Shown here: positions 34,735-46,496 of the stretch, in pieces
How the letters are laid out: every line of letters starts with the position of its first letter
Position numbering within the stretch: the stretch's first letter is position 1
NCBI RefSeq assembly: GCF_048418805.1
Contig: NC_132784.1
Coordinates: 48,294,501 to 48,358,500, forward strand
DNA: 64,000 nucleotides
From: Vulpes vulpes
Lineage: Eukaryota > Chordata > Mammalia > Carnivora > Canidae
Reading direction: 5' to 3'
The notes under the pieces: model-generated
The model's input: the letters and a program-made list of their open reading frames with translations, nothing else
The model's database searches: none
Told to the model about the DNA's origin: nothing
Program-made: the position numbers and the translations under genes

Positions 34735-35749
34735 GGTTTCATCTCTTGACTCCCAAATTAATGTTATCAGTAGTTTTGCTCTGTTAAGGTACACACTTTA
34801 AATCATTATTCATAAATAATTTACTAACATTAATGAAGCACAAACACCTTTCTTGAAATTTTTAAAATAGTATCTGGTTAATAGGCATAAACTAGATTGC
34901 CCCAGAAATTAATAAATTCTTAATTCTAACTGGTGTTGGGTTACAGTTTTTGTGAATATATGTCTATTGATTTGTGTGTCAATTTCCAAAATAATTTTTT
35001 TTGCATCACGTGTCTTCTGTAAATGCTTCTGTTTTGAACATGTCTTAAGATTTTGGCATTATTTTAAGATACCTGATTTCTGTTCTGATTTTTAAAGCAT
35101 TTTGTCCGAAGGCATCTTTCTTCCATTAGAAATCCCTGTCATTGCAGATGAAGTACATATTTTCACTCTCACTGATTTTAAATGATACACTGTCCCTTAG
35201 ATAGTTGATGATTGCTTTAGCTCTGCCATCTACTATGCATGACATTCAAAATTGTTGCCTGCTTTGTAAGAAAATAAAAGAGTTGCCACAGAATTTTTAA
35301 AATGAAAATATGTATGCAGAATTATTATTAGATTTAATTTTTGTGTTGGAAATAAAAGGCTGCTAAGAGTTAAAACAGGATCTGATCTAGTCTAATTTCT
35401 GCCTGGCATATATGGTGTTCTCAATGTTCTTTTCTTCCCTTAAACTTACCTAAAGTCCAGGTTTTTTTATTCCCCATGGTCTCCTTGGTGTCTTCACTTT
35501 ACAGTCTATTGGAGAGCTTTTAACATTTTAACATGGCTTAGACTCTCATTCGTGAGAGCAGAAATAGCTGTGAGCTGTCACAAATTAAAAAAAAAAAAAC
35601 CCTGAATAGTGTCATTGGATATGTGACAATTGCCTGCTCATGTGTTTAGGAAGCAGTTGGTGTGCCCTGCCCAGGTCTGAGCCAGTCACTGTGGTCCCCG
35701 GCGCTTGTTAATGGCCCCTGCTCTGGAGGATTGCCCTACACTCATGGAA

Positions 35750-36120
35750 AACCTCTCTTTTATTGGAGGGATTTAATTATTATTTCCATTTCTCTGGTGC
35801 ATATAATAGTTTTCATTTTATCTATTTCTTCTTTGATGGCTTTTGGTAGTTTCTTTCAAGGAATTGGTCCATTTCATCTATATATCAAATGTGTAGGCAT
35901 AAAGGTCTTTTTTTTTTTTTTACATTTTAATGTCCATGAGGTTAGTAGCACTAACCTCAGGAACCTCAGGTTCCTCTTCCTGATTTTGGTAATTTTTTTT
36001 TCTTGATTGGTTTGGTTAGAGTTTAATCAATTTTATTGTTATTTTTAAAGAACCAGCTTTGATTTTGGTCATTTGACTCAATTGTTTCTCCATTTTTCTT
36101 GAGTATAAGAACATTAATTT
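35750..36120 (-). mobile_element. Ancient antisense LINE-1 ORF2 fragment (part 1)
   Basis: The plus strand carries the reverse complement of L1 ORF2 linker/RT sequence: TTTTGGTAGTTTCTTTCAAGG, AATTGGTCCATTTCATCTA and AAAGAACCAGCTTTGATTTTGG are typical antisense L1 words. The copy continues at 36546 after a nested insertion. Two adjacent palindromes lie at 35938-35975. Confidence 0.6.
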
Positions 36121-36545
36121 TATTTTGGACTATATTGAGTTATAATTGACAAGTAAGTTGTAAAATATTTAATGTGTACAACATGATGATTTGATATGCT
36201 TACTTATTGTGAAATGATTCCCACAATCAGGTTAATTAACACATCCATCACTATACAGAGTTATGTTTGTGTGGGTGAGAGAAAATGCTTAGCTACTTTT
36301 TAAAATTTCAAGTATAATTGCTCTACCTTGCTGTACATTAGATCCTCAGTACTTATCCATCATATACCTATGACCAACTTCTCCCCATTTCTCCCACTCC
36401 TCAACCCCTTGGAAATCACCATTATAGCTGTTTCTATGAGTTGACATTCATTCATTCATTCATTCATTTTAAATTTCACATATAAGCGATAGCAAACTGT
36501 ACAATTCTTTCTCTATCTGGCTTATTTCTGATATCTCCTCTGATG
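36121..36545 (-). mobile_element. LINE-1 3' end nested in an older antisense LINE-1
   Basis: The order is that of a well-known L1M 3' end in reverse: TATTGAGTTATAATTGAC, GTACAACATGATGATTTGATATG, ATTCCCACAATCAGGTTAATTAACA, CTTGCTGTACATTAGATCC, CACATATAAG, and TCTCTATCTGGCTTATTTCTG. A short (ATTC)n run lies at 36447-36470. The outer L1 resumes on both sides, so this piece is the younger of the two. Confidence 0.7.
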
Positions 36546-36980
36546 TTTACTATTGCCTTTTTTATGTGTAATTCTTCTTTCTTTAGTTTAATAAGATAGA
36601 AGCTTAGGTTATGGCTTTTATTTAATTCCTTTTTATTATTATTATATATTCATTTAATGCTGCTTTCCCTCTAAGTACCACTTTATCAGCATTTCACCAG
36701 TTTTGTTAAGTTATATTTTTATTTCAATTCAGTTGAATTTTTAAAATGCCTTTTGAGACTATGTGTTTTATGAAAGTATTTCGTTTAATTTCCAAATATA
36801 AGTGTTTTTCTCCCTAGCTACCCTTCTGTTATTGATTTCTGGAGTAATTCTACTATGGCCTAAGAACATACTTATAATTTCTTTTTAAAGACTATTCCAT
36901 GGGTGCTTGAGAATAATGTGTTTTATGCTATTTTGGGGATGCTGTAAAATGTCAATGTGTGTGTGTGTGTTTGTGTATGT
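36546..36980 (-). mobile_element. Ancient antisense LINE-1 ORF2 fragment (part 2)
   Basis: Antisense ORF2 words recur here: CTTCTTTCTTTAGTTTAATAAG, ATTTCACCAGTTTTGTTAAG, GTTATTGATTTCTGGAGTAATTCTACTATGGCC, and CCATGGGTGCTTGAGAATAATGTGTTTTATGCT. It ends at a (TG)n run at 36955-36978. Confidence 0.65.
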
Positions 36981-38960
36981 GTGGGTGACATATGTTCCAT
37001 TTAATGATAGTAGAGCTTTCTAGATGCATAGTTTAGTAAACTTTATAAAGTTTTTGGCCATTATTATTTCAAACATTTATTGTGCTCCATTTCTCATCTT
37101 TCTTCTCCTTTTAATATATTTTACATGTATATCTTTTGATATTTCCCAGGATTTGAGTATTTTGTTCTGTTTTTCTTTAGTATTTTTTCCTTTCACATTT
37201 CAGTTTAGGATATTTCTCATTGATCTATCTTCATGATAGATCACGAACTTTCTGCTTGGTCATGCCATGCACATTGGTGAACACATTGAAGACAGTCTTC
37301 AGTTTGGTTCTAGTCTTTGGTTTCTAGCAGTTCCTTTTGATATTTTTCTTAGAGCTTACATCTTTCTGCATAGATTATTTACATATTCTGATATGGTTTT
37401 TACTTATCTTTACAGTACTTAACATATTAAAATAGGTTATTTAAAATTCCCTGTCTGATCATTCTAATATTTGTGTCATATCTGAGTCTTGCTCTGATGT
37501 TTACTTTGTGTCCTCATACTCATTTTCCCTTGTCTTTCATTAGTGTTGCAATGTTTTGTTAAAGATGGAGCATGTTGCATGAGTTCATAGAAACTGAGTA
37601 AATAAGACTTTTGCATGAGGATTTAGGAGTCGGTTTACTTTTCATGTTTGTTGTGGTTCTAGGTAACAGAGGTTCCACATCCTCTAATTCCCTGTGTTTT
37701 CATCCCTCTTTCCTGTCTGGGCTTTCCTATATTTTGTTTCTAGGAGAGAGTCTGTGTATCACAGTCCTTTTACTATATGGCACTGTTGTGATTTGGAGCC
37801 TTGTGATGTGGTTTTAAGATGTCAGGGATTATAGTTCTATGATATTCTGGTTAACCCAGTCTTTTAGAGGTTCTGCCTCAGCTAGGGACTTTACAAGTGT
37901 TTTCTTCACTTCTATAGTTTTGTGTCCCCTGCCTCCTGCTCTCTTAGCTGACTGCCATATTCCTAATTTATTTCTTAGCATCTCATTCCCTATCAAATAC
38001 ATCATGTTGTCCTCTGTCCTCTTTCATTTAGAGGATAGGAAGACTGGAGGAGGCCAGAGTGGGGAGACATTCTTTTCAGCTATCTGGGAAGATTTCAGAA
38101 GCATGCTGTGGTGAATCTGGCAAACTCTTTTCCCCTAGAGTATGTACATGATTTTCCTGTGGAGATGTTTTTAGGCATATTTCACAAAATGACTTTTCTT
38201 CTTCCTCTGTGAGGCCACAAAGGGAACTTTCTCACCTCATTGCCATGAGAACCTGGTGGGGTTCATGGAGGGAAACCCCAGGAGCCTGTAGGGGCTCTCC
38301 TAAGACTGTGACCTATAGAAATTTCTTATTTTCATGCTAACCCACACTCAGGCTCCATTAGTTTGTTAAAATTGCTATTTAGGTTTTTCTAACAATTTAT
38401 TGCTCCAGTGACTTCCAATCCAGATAAACAGGTTTCAATTGCTGGCCTCTGTGGGTGTACCTGACTCGCAGATTTCAGGTTAGCAATTTGCCTTGCAAAC
38501 TCATTTCTCTGATTGCTATAGGAAAGACATTGATTTTCAGTTTCTCCAGCTGTTTCTTGTTGTAATGATGGGAGAAAAAACTCCCTAGATCTTTACCTAG
38601 TTTGTAGCTGGAACCAGAAGTCCTGAGCTATTTTCAAGCAGAACAGTTCTCTTTCGAAGATGTGATCATTCAACAGAGCCCTAGGGAGTCTCTGTTGATT
38701 CCCCAGTGGGTGTTTCCAGATACTAAATATATCTACCATGGTTCTGTATCTTGGATCACATGCCCAAGGTGTAATGCAGCTGGTACCATGGCTTGGAGTG
38801 TACCATTGACTTCTCTTTTCCTGGTACCTATTTGAAATTGGCAGTTTCCTGAATCTGTCAAAAGCGGATCAAAGCTCCCCAAGTGTAATGTGTGTTGCCT
38901 TCAAACCACATGAAATTCCACCAAACTGTGTGCCTTATAATTTGTAGTAGGTATTGAGGT
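36981..38960 (-). mobile_element. Ancient antisense L1/HAL1-like 5' region
   Basis: Words such as TGGCCATTATTATTTCAAACATTTATTGTGCTCC, AAATTCCCTGTCTGATCATTCTAATATTTG and GCAATGTTTTGTTAAAGATGGAGCATG resemble the antisense ORF1/5' part of old L1 or HAL1. The 3' half is harder to place. No open frame here is real. The boundary at 38960 is approximate. Confidence 0.45.
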
Positions 38961-39041
38961 ACAGCATCTTAACATCTATATAGATAGGCTGGCATGTCTT
39001 AGGAAACTGGAATGCTGAATACTTCACCAAATATGAGTCTT

Positions 39042-39220
39042 TTTTTAAAGATTTTTATTTATTTATTCACGAGAGACACAGAGAAAGAGAGAGGCAGAGA
39101 CACAGGCAGAGGGAGAAGCAGGTCCCATGCAGGGAGCCCGATGTGGGACTCGATCCTGGATCTCCAGGATCACGCCCCAGGCTGAAGGCGACGCCAATCG
39201 GCTGAGCCACCCGGGCTGCC
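39042..39220 (-). mobile_element. Young SINEC_Cf-type SINE with TSD
   Basis: Reverse complement of a well-kept canid SINE. The head is GGGCAGCCCGGGTGGCTCAG, the B box GATCGAGTCCC, then a CT-rich tract and AATAAATAAAAATCTT. The target-site duplication is ccaaatatgagtctt (39027-39041) against ccaaatatgtgtctt (39221-39235). CpGs in the tRNA part are retained, which suggests a fairly recent insertion. Confidence 0.96.
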
Positions 39221-39239
39221 CCAAATATGTGTCTTATAC

Positions 39240-39910
39240 ATTTCGACATTCATGTCCTATTGCCCATTCATATCCACCAGGTCTTATTAGCTTATTGCCA
39301 TCTAAATATTAACTAGCATGATGTTATTTGGAAAGTCATCATGATTAAGATGTTTTTATACCATATTAGTATGCAGGGTAGAACAATTAAGATATTCCTG
39401 AGTCCAGGCAGCAAAGATTTTCTTTTCTTGCCATGCAATGACTAAATCTGGAACCTGCTTTTGATATGTCCTCTTCATGTGTACTAAGAAGAACATATCT
39501 ACTAAAACAAAGGCTGTATGCCAGGTGTTTGAAGCATGCTTGTCTCCTCTGATAAGCGGACGGTATTCAATATGGCAACTACAATTGAGGTATGACCTGT
39601 TTATATTCATCATTGTCCACAACCATTGAGCATGATCTATCTGTTTTTGCAGTGTTCACAGAGATAAATTAAATAGGACTATGGTAGAACCTCTACCACC
39701 ACATTTTTCAAATATTTGAAGGTGCGTTAATTTCTGTGACCTTACTTTTGATTTACTACGTATGTGAAGGGGGAGGGCAATTTCATGAGCTTTCACTTGA
39801 TGTTTTGTGGCCCTTGTTTTTCATCCAGGGAATCAATGTGAAGTTCCTACTAGCTGCTAAGTATATCTAATCCATTATACTTTAAAAATGAAAACAAAAC
39901 AAACTGCAAA
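39240..39910 (-). mobile_element. ERVL-like internal sequence, antisense (part 1)
   Basis: The plus strand resembles the antisense of an ancient ERVL/MaLR-class internal region. Recognised words include CAATTGAGGTATGACCTGTTT, CATTGAGCATGATCTATCTG, GAGATAAATTAAATAGGACTATGG and TGATTTACTACGTATGTGAAG. It is heavily mutated, with no open retroviral frame. It continues beyond an inserted LTR at 40356. The class is assigned from memory only. Confidence 0.45.
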
Positions 39911-39914
39911 GAGG

Positions 39915-40355
39915 TTCTATTACTTTCTTATTGCTAGTGTGACTTAATTTGTGGTTTAAAACAATAACAAAATTAATATCTTACATTTCTGGAGATCAGA
40001 AATTCAAAATGGATTTTACAAGACTAAAATTAAAGTGATGACCTCTGGTGAATTCCTTTCTGAGGCTGTAGGGGAAAATCTCTTTTATTCTATTTCCACT
40101 GTGGCCCTCCTATCAGTTTTACCTCTACTTGCAATATCACCATTCTCTAACTCTGACTTTCCTGCTTCATTTTTCTCTTAGAGGGACATTTTGGATTACA
40201 TGGAGCCCACACTGATAAACCAGGGTAATCTCACCATCCAAAACTCTTTAATCACATCAGATAAGCCCCCTCTGCCATCTATAGTCACATCTATGCAGAT
40301 TGCAGAGATTAGGGCATAGGTTTTGGGGAGGGAACATTATTCCTACCACAGTAGC
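39915..40355 (-). mobile_element. MaLR-type LTR, reverse orientation
   Basis: It is the reverse complement of the family seen at 26549. It starts CTATTACTTTCTTATTGCTAG, then AATTTGTGGTTTAAAACAATAAC, TTTCTGGAGATCAGAAATTC, GGATTACATGGAGCCCAC, and ends near GGGAGGGAACATTATTCCTACCAC. It splits the ERVL-like internal sequence, so it inserted later or belongs to a rearranged provirus. Confidence 0.6.
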
Positions 40356-41334
40356 CATTGGATCCATTGGATTCACTGATTTGTGCCAAAATTCCATTTC
40401 CCACCTAGATTTTTTCATTTCCACTCCTTATAAGGGATGACAAAATTTCAGGCTCCCTGGTATTAGCTCTATATCAATCTTCCTATTGAAGAGAGCTGGA
40501 AAAATCTTGGGACTCTCCTTTTATCAGTGACATTTGCCTTGGTAAGAAGATTCATAAGCTGGTTTGGAAGGAATGTGTACTGAATATATTTATGATCTGT
40601 AATATCTCACCTCAAACTGATCTGGCCTTTTCTTCATCCTGGGTCAGTCAACTGACTAAATCTGAAAACGGTGTGAGAGGGCATAATATTTCAGTGTAGT
40701 AACTAATTCATTCACCTTCTGTGCCAACTTTTATTTTTGTTTTCATATTTATATAAATAAATCAAGTAACACTGTCATTAATATTTTCTATCCCAAAGCT
40801 AGTGACTCCAAAATTTCTATTAGCTGCTGCCATAAATAGTTGGAGGTGAAGAGATCCTGCTTCCTATTCAGGCCTTGCTGGTCATTTTGAAATTATGTCC
40901 ACCTTTGCCTTAGTGTTACGTGCTGCCACCTTCTTCCCTGTCATTCTGGGATGGCTAGATGACATTTTTCCTACTGTTATTTGAGAGCCTACCTCTGTGG
41001 CAGGATATGTGGTTGACAGGTTGCCATTCCCTACTTCTCAGGAATCCCAGCACTTTCCTCAGTAGGCCATTATTTTTGCCTTAATAAAAATAAGGTTCTC
41101 TGGACCATCCAAATAAATGTATCAGACGGTAGGTTCGCAGGCCAAATGTGATAAATTAGGCCTAACATTCCCACTTCCAGGAATGTTATTCAACACCAAT
41201 ATAAGGAAGTTCTGGTTTCTCCAGAACTTTTAGTTTAATTTATTTAATTTAATAAAGACCTTCACTGAGTCCATGTTTTAAAATCCAAGAAACTATTGGT
41301 ACCAACTGCAAGTGTCTTTGCTAAAAAACATTCA
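40356..41334 (-). mobile_element. ERVL-like internal sequence, antisense (part 2)
   Basis: Antisense words include CTTCATCCTGGGTCAGTCAACTGACTAAATCTG, GGATATGTGGTTGACAGGTTGCC, ATTCCCACTTCCAGGAATG and GTTCTGGTTTCTCCAGAAC. The copy is a fossil with no intact gene and ends at the target site of the next SINE. Confidence 0.45.
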
Positions 41335-41345
41335 TGAGTGAGTGC

Positions 41346-41627
41346 ACTTTCTTTTTCTTTCTCTTTCTTTCTTTCTCTTTCTTTCTTTCTTTCTTTCTGT
41401 CTGTCTTTCTTTCTTTCTTTCTTTTTCTTTCGATTTATTTATTTATTAGAGGATGAGGGGAGAGAATGTGCATGAACTGTGGGGGGAGGGAGCGGAGGGA
41501 GAAAGAGGATCTGAAGCAGACTCTGTGCTCAGCATGGAGCCCAACATGGGGCTAGATCTCAAGACTCTGAGATCAGGACTTGAGATGAAATCAAGAGTCA
41601 AAGGTTTAACTGAGCCACCTGGTGACC
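41346..41627 (-). mobile_element. Carnivore SINE with an expanded pyrimidine tail, TSD intact
   Basis: Reverse complement of a caniform SINE. The target-site duplication tgagtgagtgc is at 41335-41345 and 41628-41638. Between the left copy and the SINE body lies the CTTT-rich microsatellite (41347-41431), so on the SINE strand the microsatellite is a GAAA-rich tail. Confidence 0.93.
41347..41431. repeat. (CTTT)n microsatellite grown from a SINE tail
   Basis: An imperfect CTTT/CTGT array of about 85 bp. It sits exactly where the SINE's A tail should be, inside the target-site duplications. Confidence 0.93.
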
Positions 41628-41638
41628 TGAGTGAGTGC

Positions 41639-43994
41639 CTTTTCTATTGATATTGAATCCCCATGCAGTCCTTCTATTCTGCATTCTGAAGTTCCTTTGG
41701 TGAGTAGGTCATGTCTTCCTGGAGCAGGGTTTATTTTTCTCTGCTTTGACTAAATTGAGCTACAAATGCTGGCATGTAGCAGCAAGAGAAGGAAAGTGAT
41801 GGATTTTGAGGAAAAAACAAAAAAGGTCATTTACAGGCTACTTCTTTCAAGTGAGATTATGTGGTTTAAAGGCAAGGAGTACTGTTTGACTCTGATAAAG
41901 GGAAAGACAATAAATAGTTTAGGGAAATTTGGGAAAGCAACATTTTCAGGCAAAAGTGTCCTATAAACTGTGGCTTTAGGAGTCAATTTTATAAGCTTCC
42001 AACCGGAAAATGTGTAGAAGCAAGAGAAAACCATACTCTTAATTTTCTACAAAAATACATTGTATATAAATATACCTATTTAAAAACTAATATAAATTAA
42101 TATAAAATAAATAGCATTTGGAGCAACTGTACTCTGAACAAGAAATTATGTATATATTCAATGATTTAAAGGAGATTTATATTTCTGATGATACAATTAC
42201 CAGTAATAGAAAAATAAATTGGAATCATTTCTTCAGTATTAATAACAAACACTTCAGCATGTATTTTCTTGAAAAAATAGAAATTGTCCTTTGCAGAATC
42301 TTAAGATGAGAGAGGTCTGGAAGAGATGCAGATTAAACAGAATGAAGTTTAAAGGCAAAGTGAGGAAACTCAGACAAAGGTATCATACAAAATAAGTAAA
42401 AAGTGTAAGTAGATAAATTACAACATTGAAGTAGAAAAACTTTCCTGGCTATAACACAAAGAACAGGATTGCTGGTGGGAGAATTCAGTGGAGTAAAATG
42501 AACACAGAGTTGAAACTTTTCCACAGAGTAGAGGGTAACGAGTTAGAGATTAAACAGCGAAGAAAGAAAGTCAAAGATGTAGAGAAAAGTGAATAGATGT
42601 CAAGGTCAATTCTACATTTCCTAGGTGGAAACTAGATGAATATGAACTGACAATTAAACATTGTATCTGATGTAGTAGAAAAACATCTTTTTTGAATGGG
42701 AATAAGACAACTATAGAGACTGGGAGAATTAGCTTTCTCTAAAAATTATTCGGAATTAATCCAATAAAAAAAATGTTTTCATTTGGTTAGTTTAGCCACC
42801 CTAGAGAAAAGTTCAGTCATCACATTTGTTAATCAATGCTGACCCAAGATAGAATAACTTTGCTAAACATTTGAGCCAAAAATTGCAATTACTTGGTAAA
42901 AATCAAGTAGTTATTAGGCAACAACATCTCAAAAATGCCATGGATTTTTACAGATATCAATAGGCAGGAGAAAAAAGTGCTCAGTTACTAATTTATTGAA
43001 TGATGCATTTTATTTTATTTTTTTTTCTTCTTTTATTTTTTCTGATGATTTTTGTTTTAATTTTCTAACTGCATCAGACTCTCTAAATGTTTTGGATTTG
43101 TGATAAAGATATTTGGAAAAATTCAATTGAAATTGCCAACACCTACATTATACTGTCGTATTTAATAATATATTTATATATCTAATTAAGTGTCCTAACA
43201 AGTATTTTCAAAAATGCCTTGCAGAATAACAAAATACAAGAAATGTATTAGTCACCATTTAGTCATTATATAATCTTGTCAACACTTTTTGGCCCCATTT
43301 GAATGAATATGATGAGTGAATTTTTTTTTTTTTTTTTGGTTTACTGGAAATAACTGATAACATCAAAAAATTCTACAAACAAAAATATCTGAAGCCATAA
43401 TCATCAAAATGTCTGCATATCAGTGTGTTAATTTGCATGATCAAGATGGTTAATTTGCATTATTATGAGATTAGAATATCTAAAACAGAATTGAATAAAT
43501 TTGACTGAAACTGATTCAGTTCATTTAAAATTTTAAAAATAATAAAACTTTAATCAAAATACTGTCAGTTGTAGCCAACTATATTTTAGGTCAGATAACT
43601 CTCTCCCATTCATTTTGTGATAACAGTAATTATGTTAGTGTCTTTCAAAATCATATTGCTTTTCCATACTGTGGTTTGCTGGAAGAGCATTTATTATGAT
43701 GCATCAAGGTTAATGTTATGACAATGACTTCTTTAAATTTATTGTTCTCTGAAGACATTTTAAATAGCTTTAATAATTTGTATTGAGCTACAATTAAGCA
43801 TGGTGGTTGTGTTATTCTTTGTTGTGTAGTAATATAGCTTTACAAACTTGAATGGCATTGTATAAATCAGAAATGCACATTATGGACTGAAGGCATATAA
43901 AAATCCTGCCAGCTAAGACTTATTAGGATTCCTAATCTTTAATTAAAGAAAGAGTAAACAAATTGGTATTCTGCATGCTTTTTTTCAAATGACG
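41639..43994. other. Unique AT-rich DNA
   Basis: No gene or named repeat is recognised. T tracts are at about 43013-43025 and 43321-43338. Confidence 0.5.
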
Positions 43995-44133
43995 ATTTTT
44001 TTTTTCTTTTAAGATTTAATTTATTTCTTCATGAGAGACACACACACAGAGAGGAAGAGATATAGGCAAAGGGAGAAGCAGGCTCCCTCCAAGGAGCCTG
44101 ATGCAAGACTCAATCTTGAACCCAGATGCTTGG
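43995..44133 (-). mobile_element. SINEC-type SINE, 5'-truncated
   Basis: Reverse complement of the tail, CT-rich part and start of the tRNA part: TTCATGAGAGACACACACACAGAG, AGGGAGAAGCAGGCTCC, and CAAGACTCAATCTTGAACCC. The A-box head is missing, so this copy lacks the upstream half of the polymerase III promoter. No clear target-site duplication was found. Confidence 0.8.
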
Positions 44134-44139
44134 GAGGAT

Positions 44140-44554
44140 TGCTTTAATTTGTGTCTTTACCATTCTTCTTCTCTGCTTCCTTTCCTACATATTCTTCCTA
44201 AACCTCATTACATTTCCAGACTCTGCCTCTAATTTTTGTCTCTTTGCTAGCTTTTCTTCGTAACATTTCACACACCCAAAATTCCACTAGCATTTCTTGC
44301 ATGACAAGTTATCTATTTACATACCTGGTTCACCTGAGCTCTAAATCCAAGGTCTCCTGCCCTAATGGAAACTCCCTTCATGCTTTTGCAAATACCTTAA
44401 CCCTCGTCCCCCATTTTAGTTCCTTCCAATATTATATCCTTTTAATTTATCCTGCAGAAACAAAAAGAAAAGCAGGCTAGCAGATTAATTTTCCTAAAGT
44501 ATAATCATGTGCATTCCTTATTCAACTCTCCCATTAATTTTCATGTCCTTCCAT

Positions 44555-44586
<32 letters not shown>

Positions 44587-44887
44587 TGTCCTTCAATTTA
44601 AATAGAGTTATGTCAACAAACCATTTAGCAGCCTCCATTATCTACACCAACACAATCTCTGAACATCACCTCTCATAGTTCAGTCTCAACCAGACTAAAC
44701 ATACTGGGTCAAATGTACACATTCATCTAGAAGCCAGATACATGTTGCTCCAGCTTGACTCTATGGATATAATGTAATTTCTCATAATCTGGTTTGTTTC
44801 ATCTTTCTTCCCTAATACAAAGACAAACAGTCATAGGAGAGAGTCTATTTTGGCATTCTATAAAGACTTAATGTTTTTCTTTTCATT
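44140..44887 (+). mobile_element. Possible LINE-2 sequence with a short (ATTT)n insertion
   Basis: AAGTATAATCATGTGCATTCCTTATTCAACTCTCCCATTAATTTTCATGTCC near 44500-44548 parallels the L2 'tgatcatgtcactcccctgcttaaaa...ctccccattgcctacag' block. A tract of eight ATTT units (44552-44585) is flanked by two copies of atgtccttc (44543-44551 and 44586-44594). Confidence 0.35.
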
Positions 44888-44903
44888 AACAAACTGAGCA
44901 AAA

Positions 44904-45118
44904 GGGCCTGCCTGGGTGGCTCAGTCAGTTGAATGTGTGACTTGATTTCAGCTCAGGTCATGATCCTGGGATTGAGCCCTGGTCAGGCTTTGCACTCAGT
45001 GCAGAGTTGGCTTGTCCCTCTCTCCAACCTTCCCTCCAACCTTCTTCTTTCAAGCTCTCTCTCCCTCATATAAATAAATAAATAGTCTTTTAAAACAAAG
45101 CAAAACAACAACAAAATG
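44904..45118 (+). mobile_element. Caniform SINE, full length, with TSD
   Basis: The head GGGCCTGCCTGGGTGGCTCAGTCAGTTG, GGTCATGATCCTGGGATTGAGCCC, a CT-rich part with a short duplicated 'ttccctccaacctt' motif, and AAATAAATAAATAG...A tail. The target-site duplication is aacaaactgagcaaaa (44888-44903) against aacaaactaagaaaaa (45119-45134). Confidence 0.93.
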
Positions 45119-45134
45119 AACAAACTAAGAAAAA

Positions 45135-46496
45135 TGATATTGAATTGAACTTGGGTAATTTTCATAGCATACTCAACATGAACGTGTGTGGAGTTTAAGG
45201 TAGTATGTATTTGAGAATGTGTGTAATGTGTGTATTTGAAAATAGCAAAAAACAAAAATACATAATGCACAAGATATTTCACTCATCAAACCAGAAAAGT
45301 GCATCAGTACTCTTGTGGGTTATAGTTACTCTTCCATTATTCCTATTGATATTATGTGAATTCACTTTATTGTTTTAACATTTTTTCTACATTTCTCATT
45401 TAATCAAAATTTTAGAATTTAAATTTTTCACTGTTGTGGAAATTGATTTTCTATTGACTGTTGTATTTTCACAAATTTTCAATTTTTGGATCTGCATTCA
45501 TTATAAATTGGAGGCCAAATTATTCAGGTTTCTATACTTTGAATTATATTCTTAATTACAATTAACAAGATAGAAAATTTATCCTAAAACTGTAGATTCA
45601 AATAACTATTAATTGCATATTATTTCCTAATTTATAGATTATGTGATTACAATTTAAAATTGTTTGCATTATGACAAATCATTTCTAAAATTTTCTGATG
45701 TATATATTCAATCCACACATATTCATGTTTTTATTTTCTTCCGAGGTTTTTGAGGTATAATTCAAATACAACAGAAATCTATTTTTATTTTTGTTTTTTA
45801 TATTTAGATCTTACAGAATTGTAAATGTTCTATTCATTTAACATATCTAAAGCTAAGGCATCTAAGTCTGTATGGGCATTTAAAATGCATTAAAATTACA
45901 AATACAGCAAAAGTTCATTTTTTAAGTATACGAATTGATTAGTTTGGGCATACATATCACCTTGTGAAGTCTGGCTTTGAAATATTTAGTGTTTGTGTGA
46001 GTGCTAAATGGTTGTTGCTAAAATACAGAGAAGGGCCAAATGCCAAATGCATAAGTATTTGTCCACTGCTGTGAAAGAGAGTGAGCACAAGGTATGCCAA
46101 TTAGGTTCCTTGCTGTTTTTGAACATGTTTTCTGTTTGCTTACTGCCAAACTTTTGTTTATCCTGTTCCCTCTGTCAGAATCCTCCTACCACAATATCCA
46201 ACTGTCAAAATGCTCTCTGTTGGTCAGTGTCTAGATCCAATCCCAGCTAGTCCTTAGAGCTCTGCGTTATATTCTCATCAAGAAGTTCTGTCATCCATTT
46301 TTAAGCTCCTGTAATGTACTCACTTACATCCTCTTTTGTGTTACTTTTGAAGAGTTACCAAATACTGTTTTCGAAGGCAACAGTGATTTCATGGTCCTTT
46401 TCAATTGAACACATTTAGAAATTAGCTATAAAAGAACAACAGTTTAATTACATTTATGTACCATATTGTTTATGTAAATAAGTGCACACATAAGTT
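45135..46496. other. Unique AT-rich DNA
   Basis: No gene or named repeat is recognised. Confidence 0.5.

Larger units (their letters stand above)
32701..35749. other. Unique AT-rich DNA with two (TA)n microsatellites
   Basis: No gene is recognised. The two (TA)n tracts at 33639 and 34694 are listed separately. An A run lies at about 35588-35600. Confidence 0.5.

Noticed and set aside
37611..38114. Two plus-strand open frames of 68 and 91 codons
   Set aside because: They lie in antisense ancient L1/HAL1-like sequence and show no protein family features.
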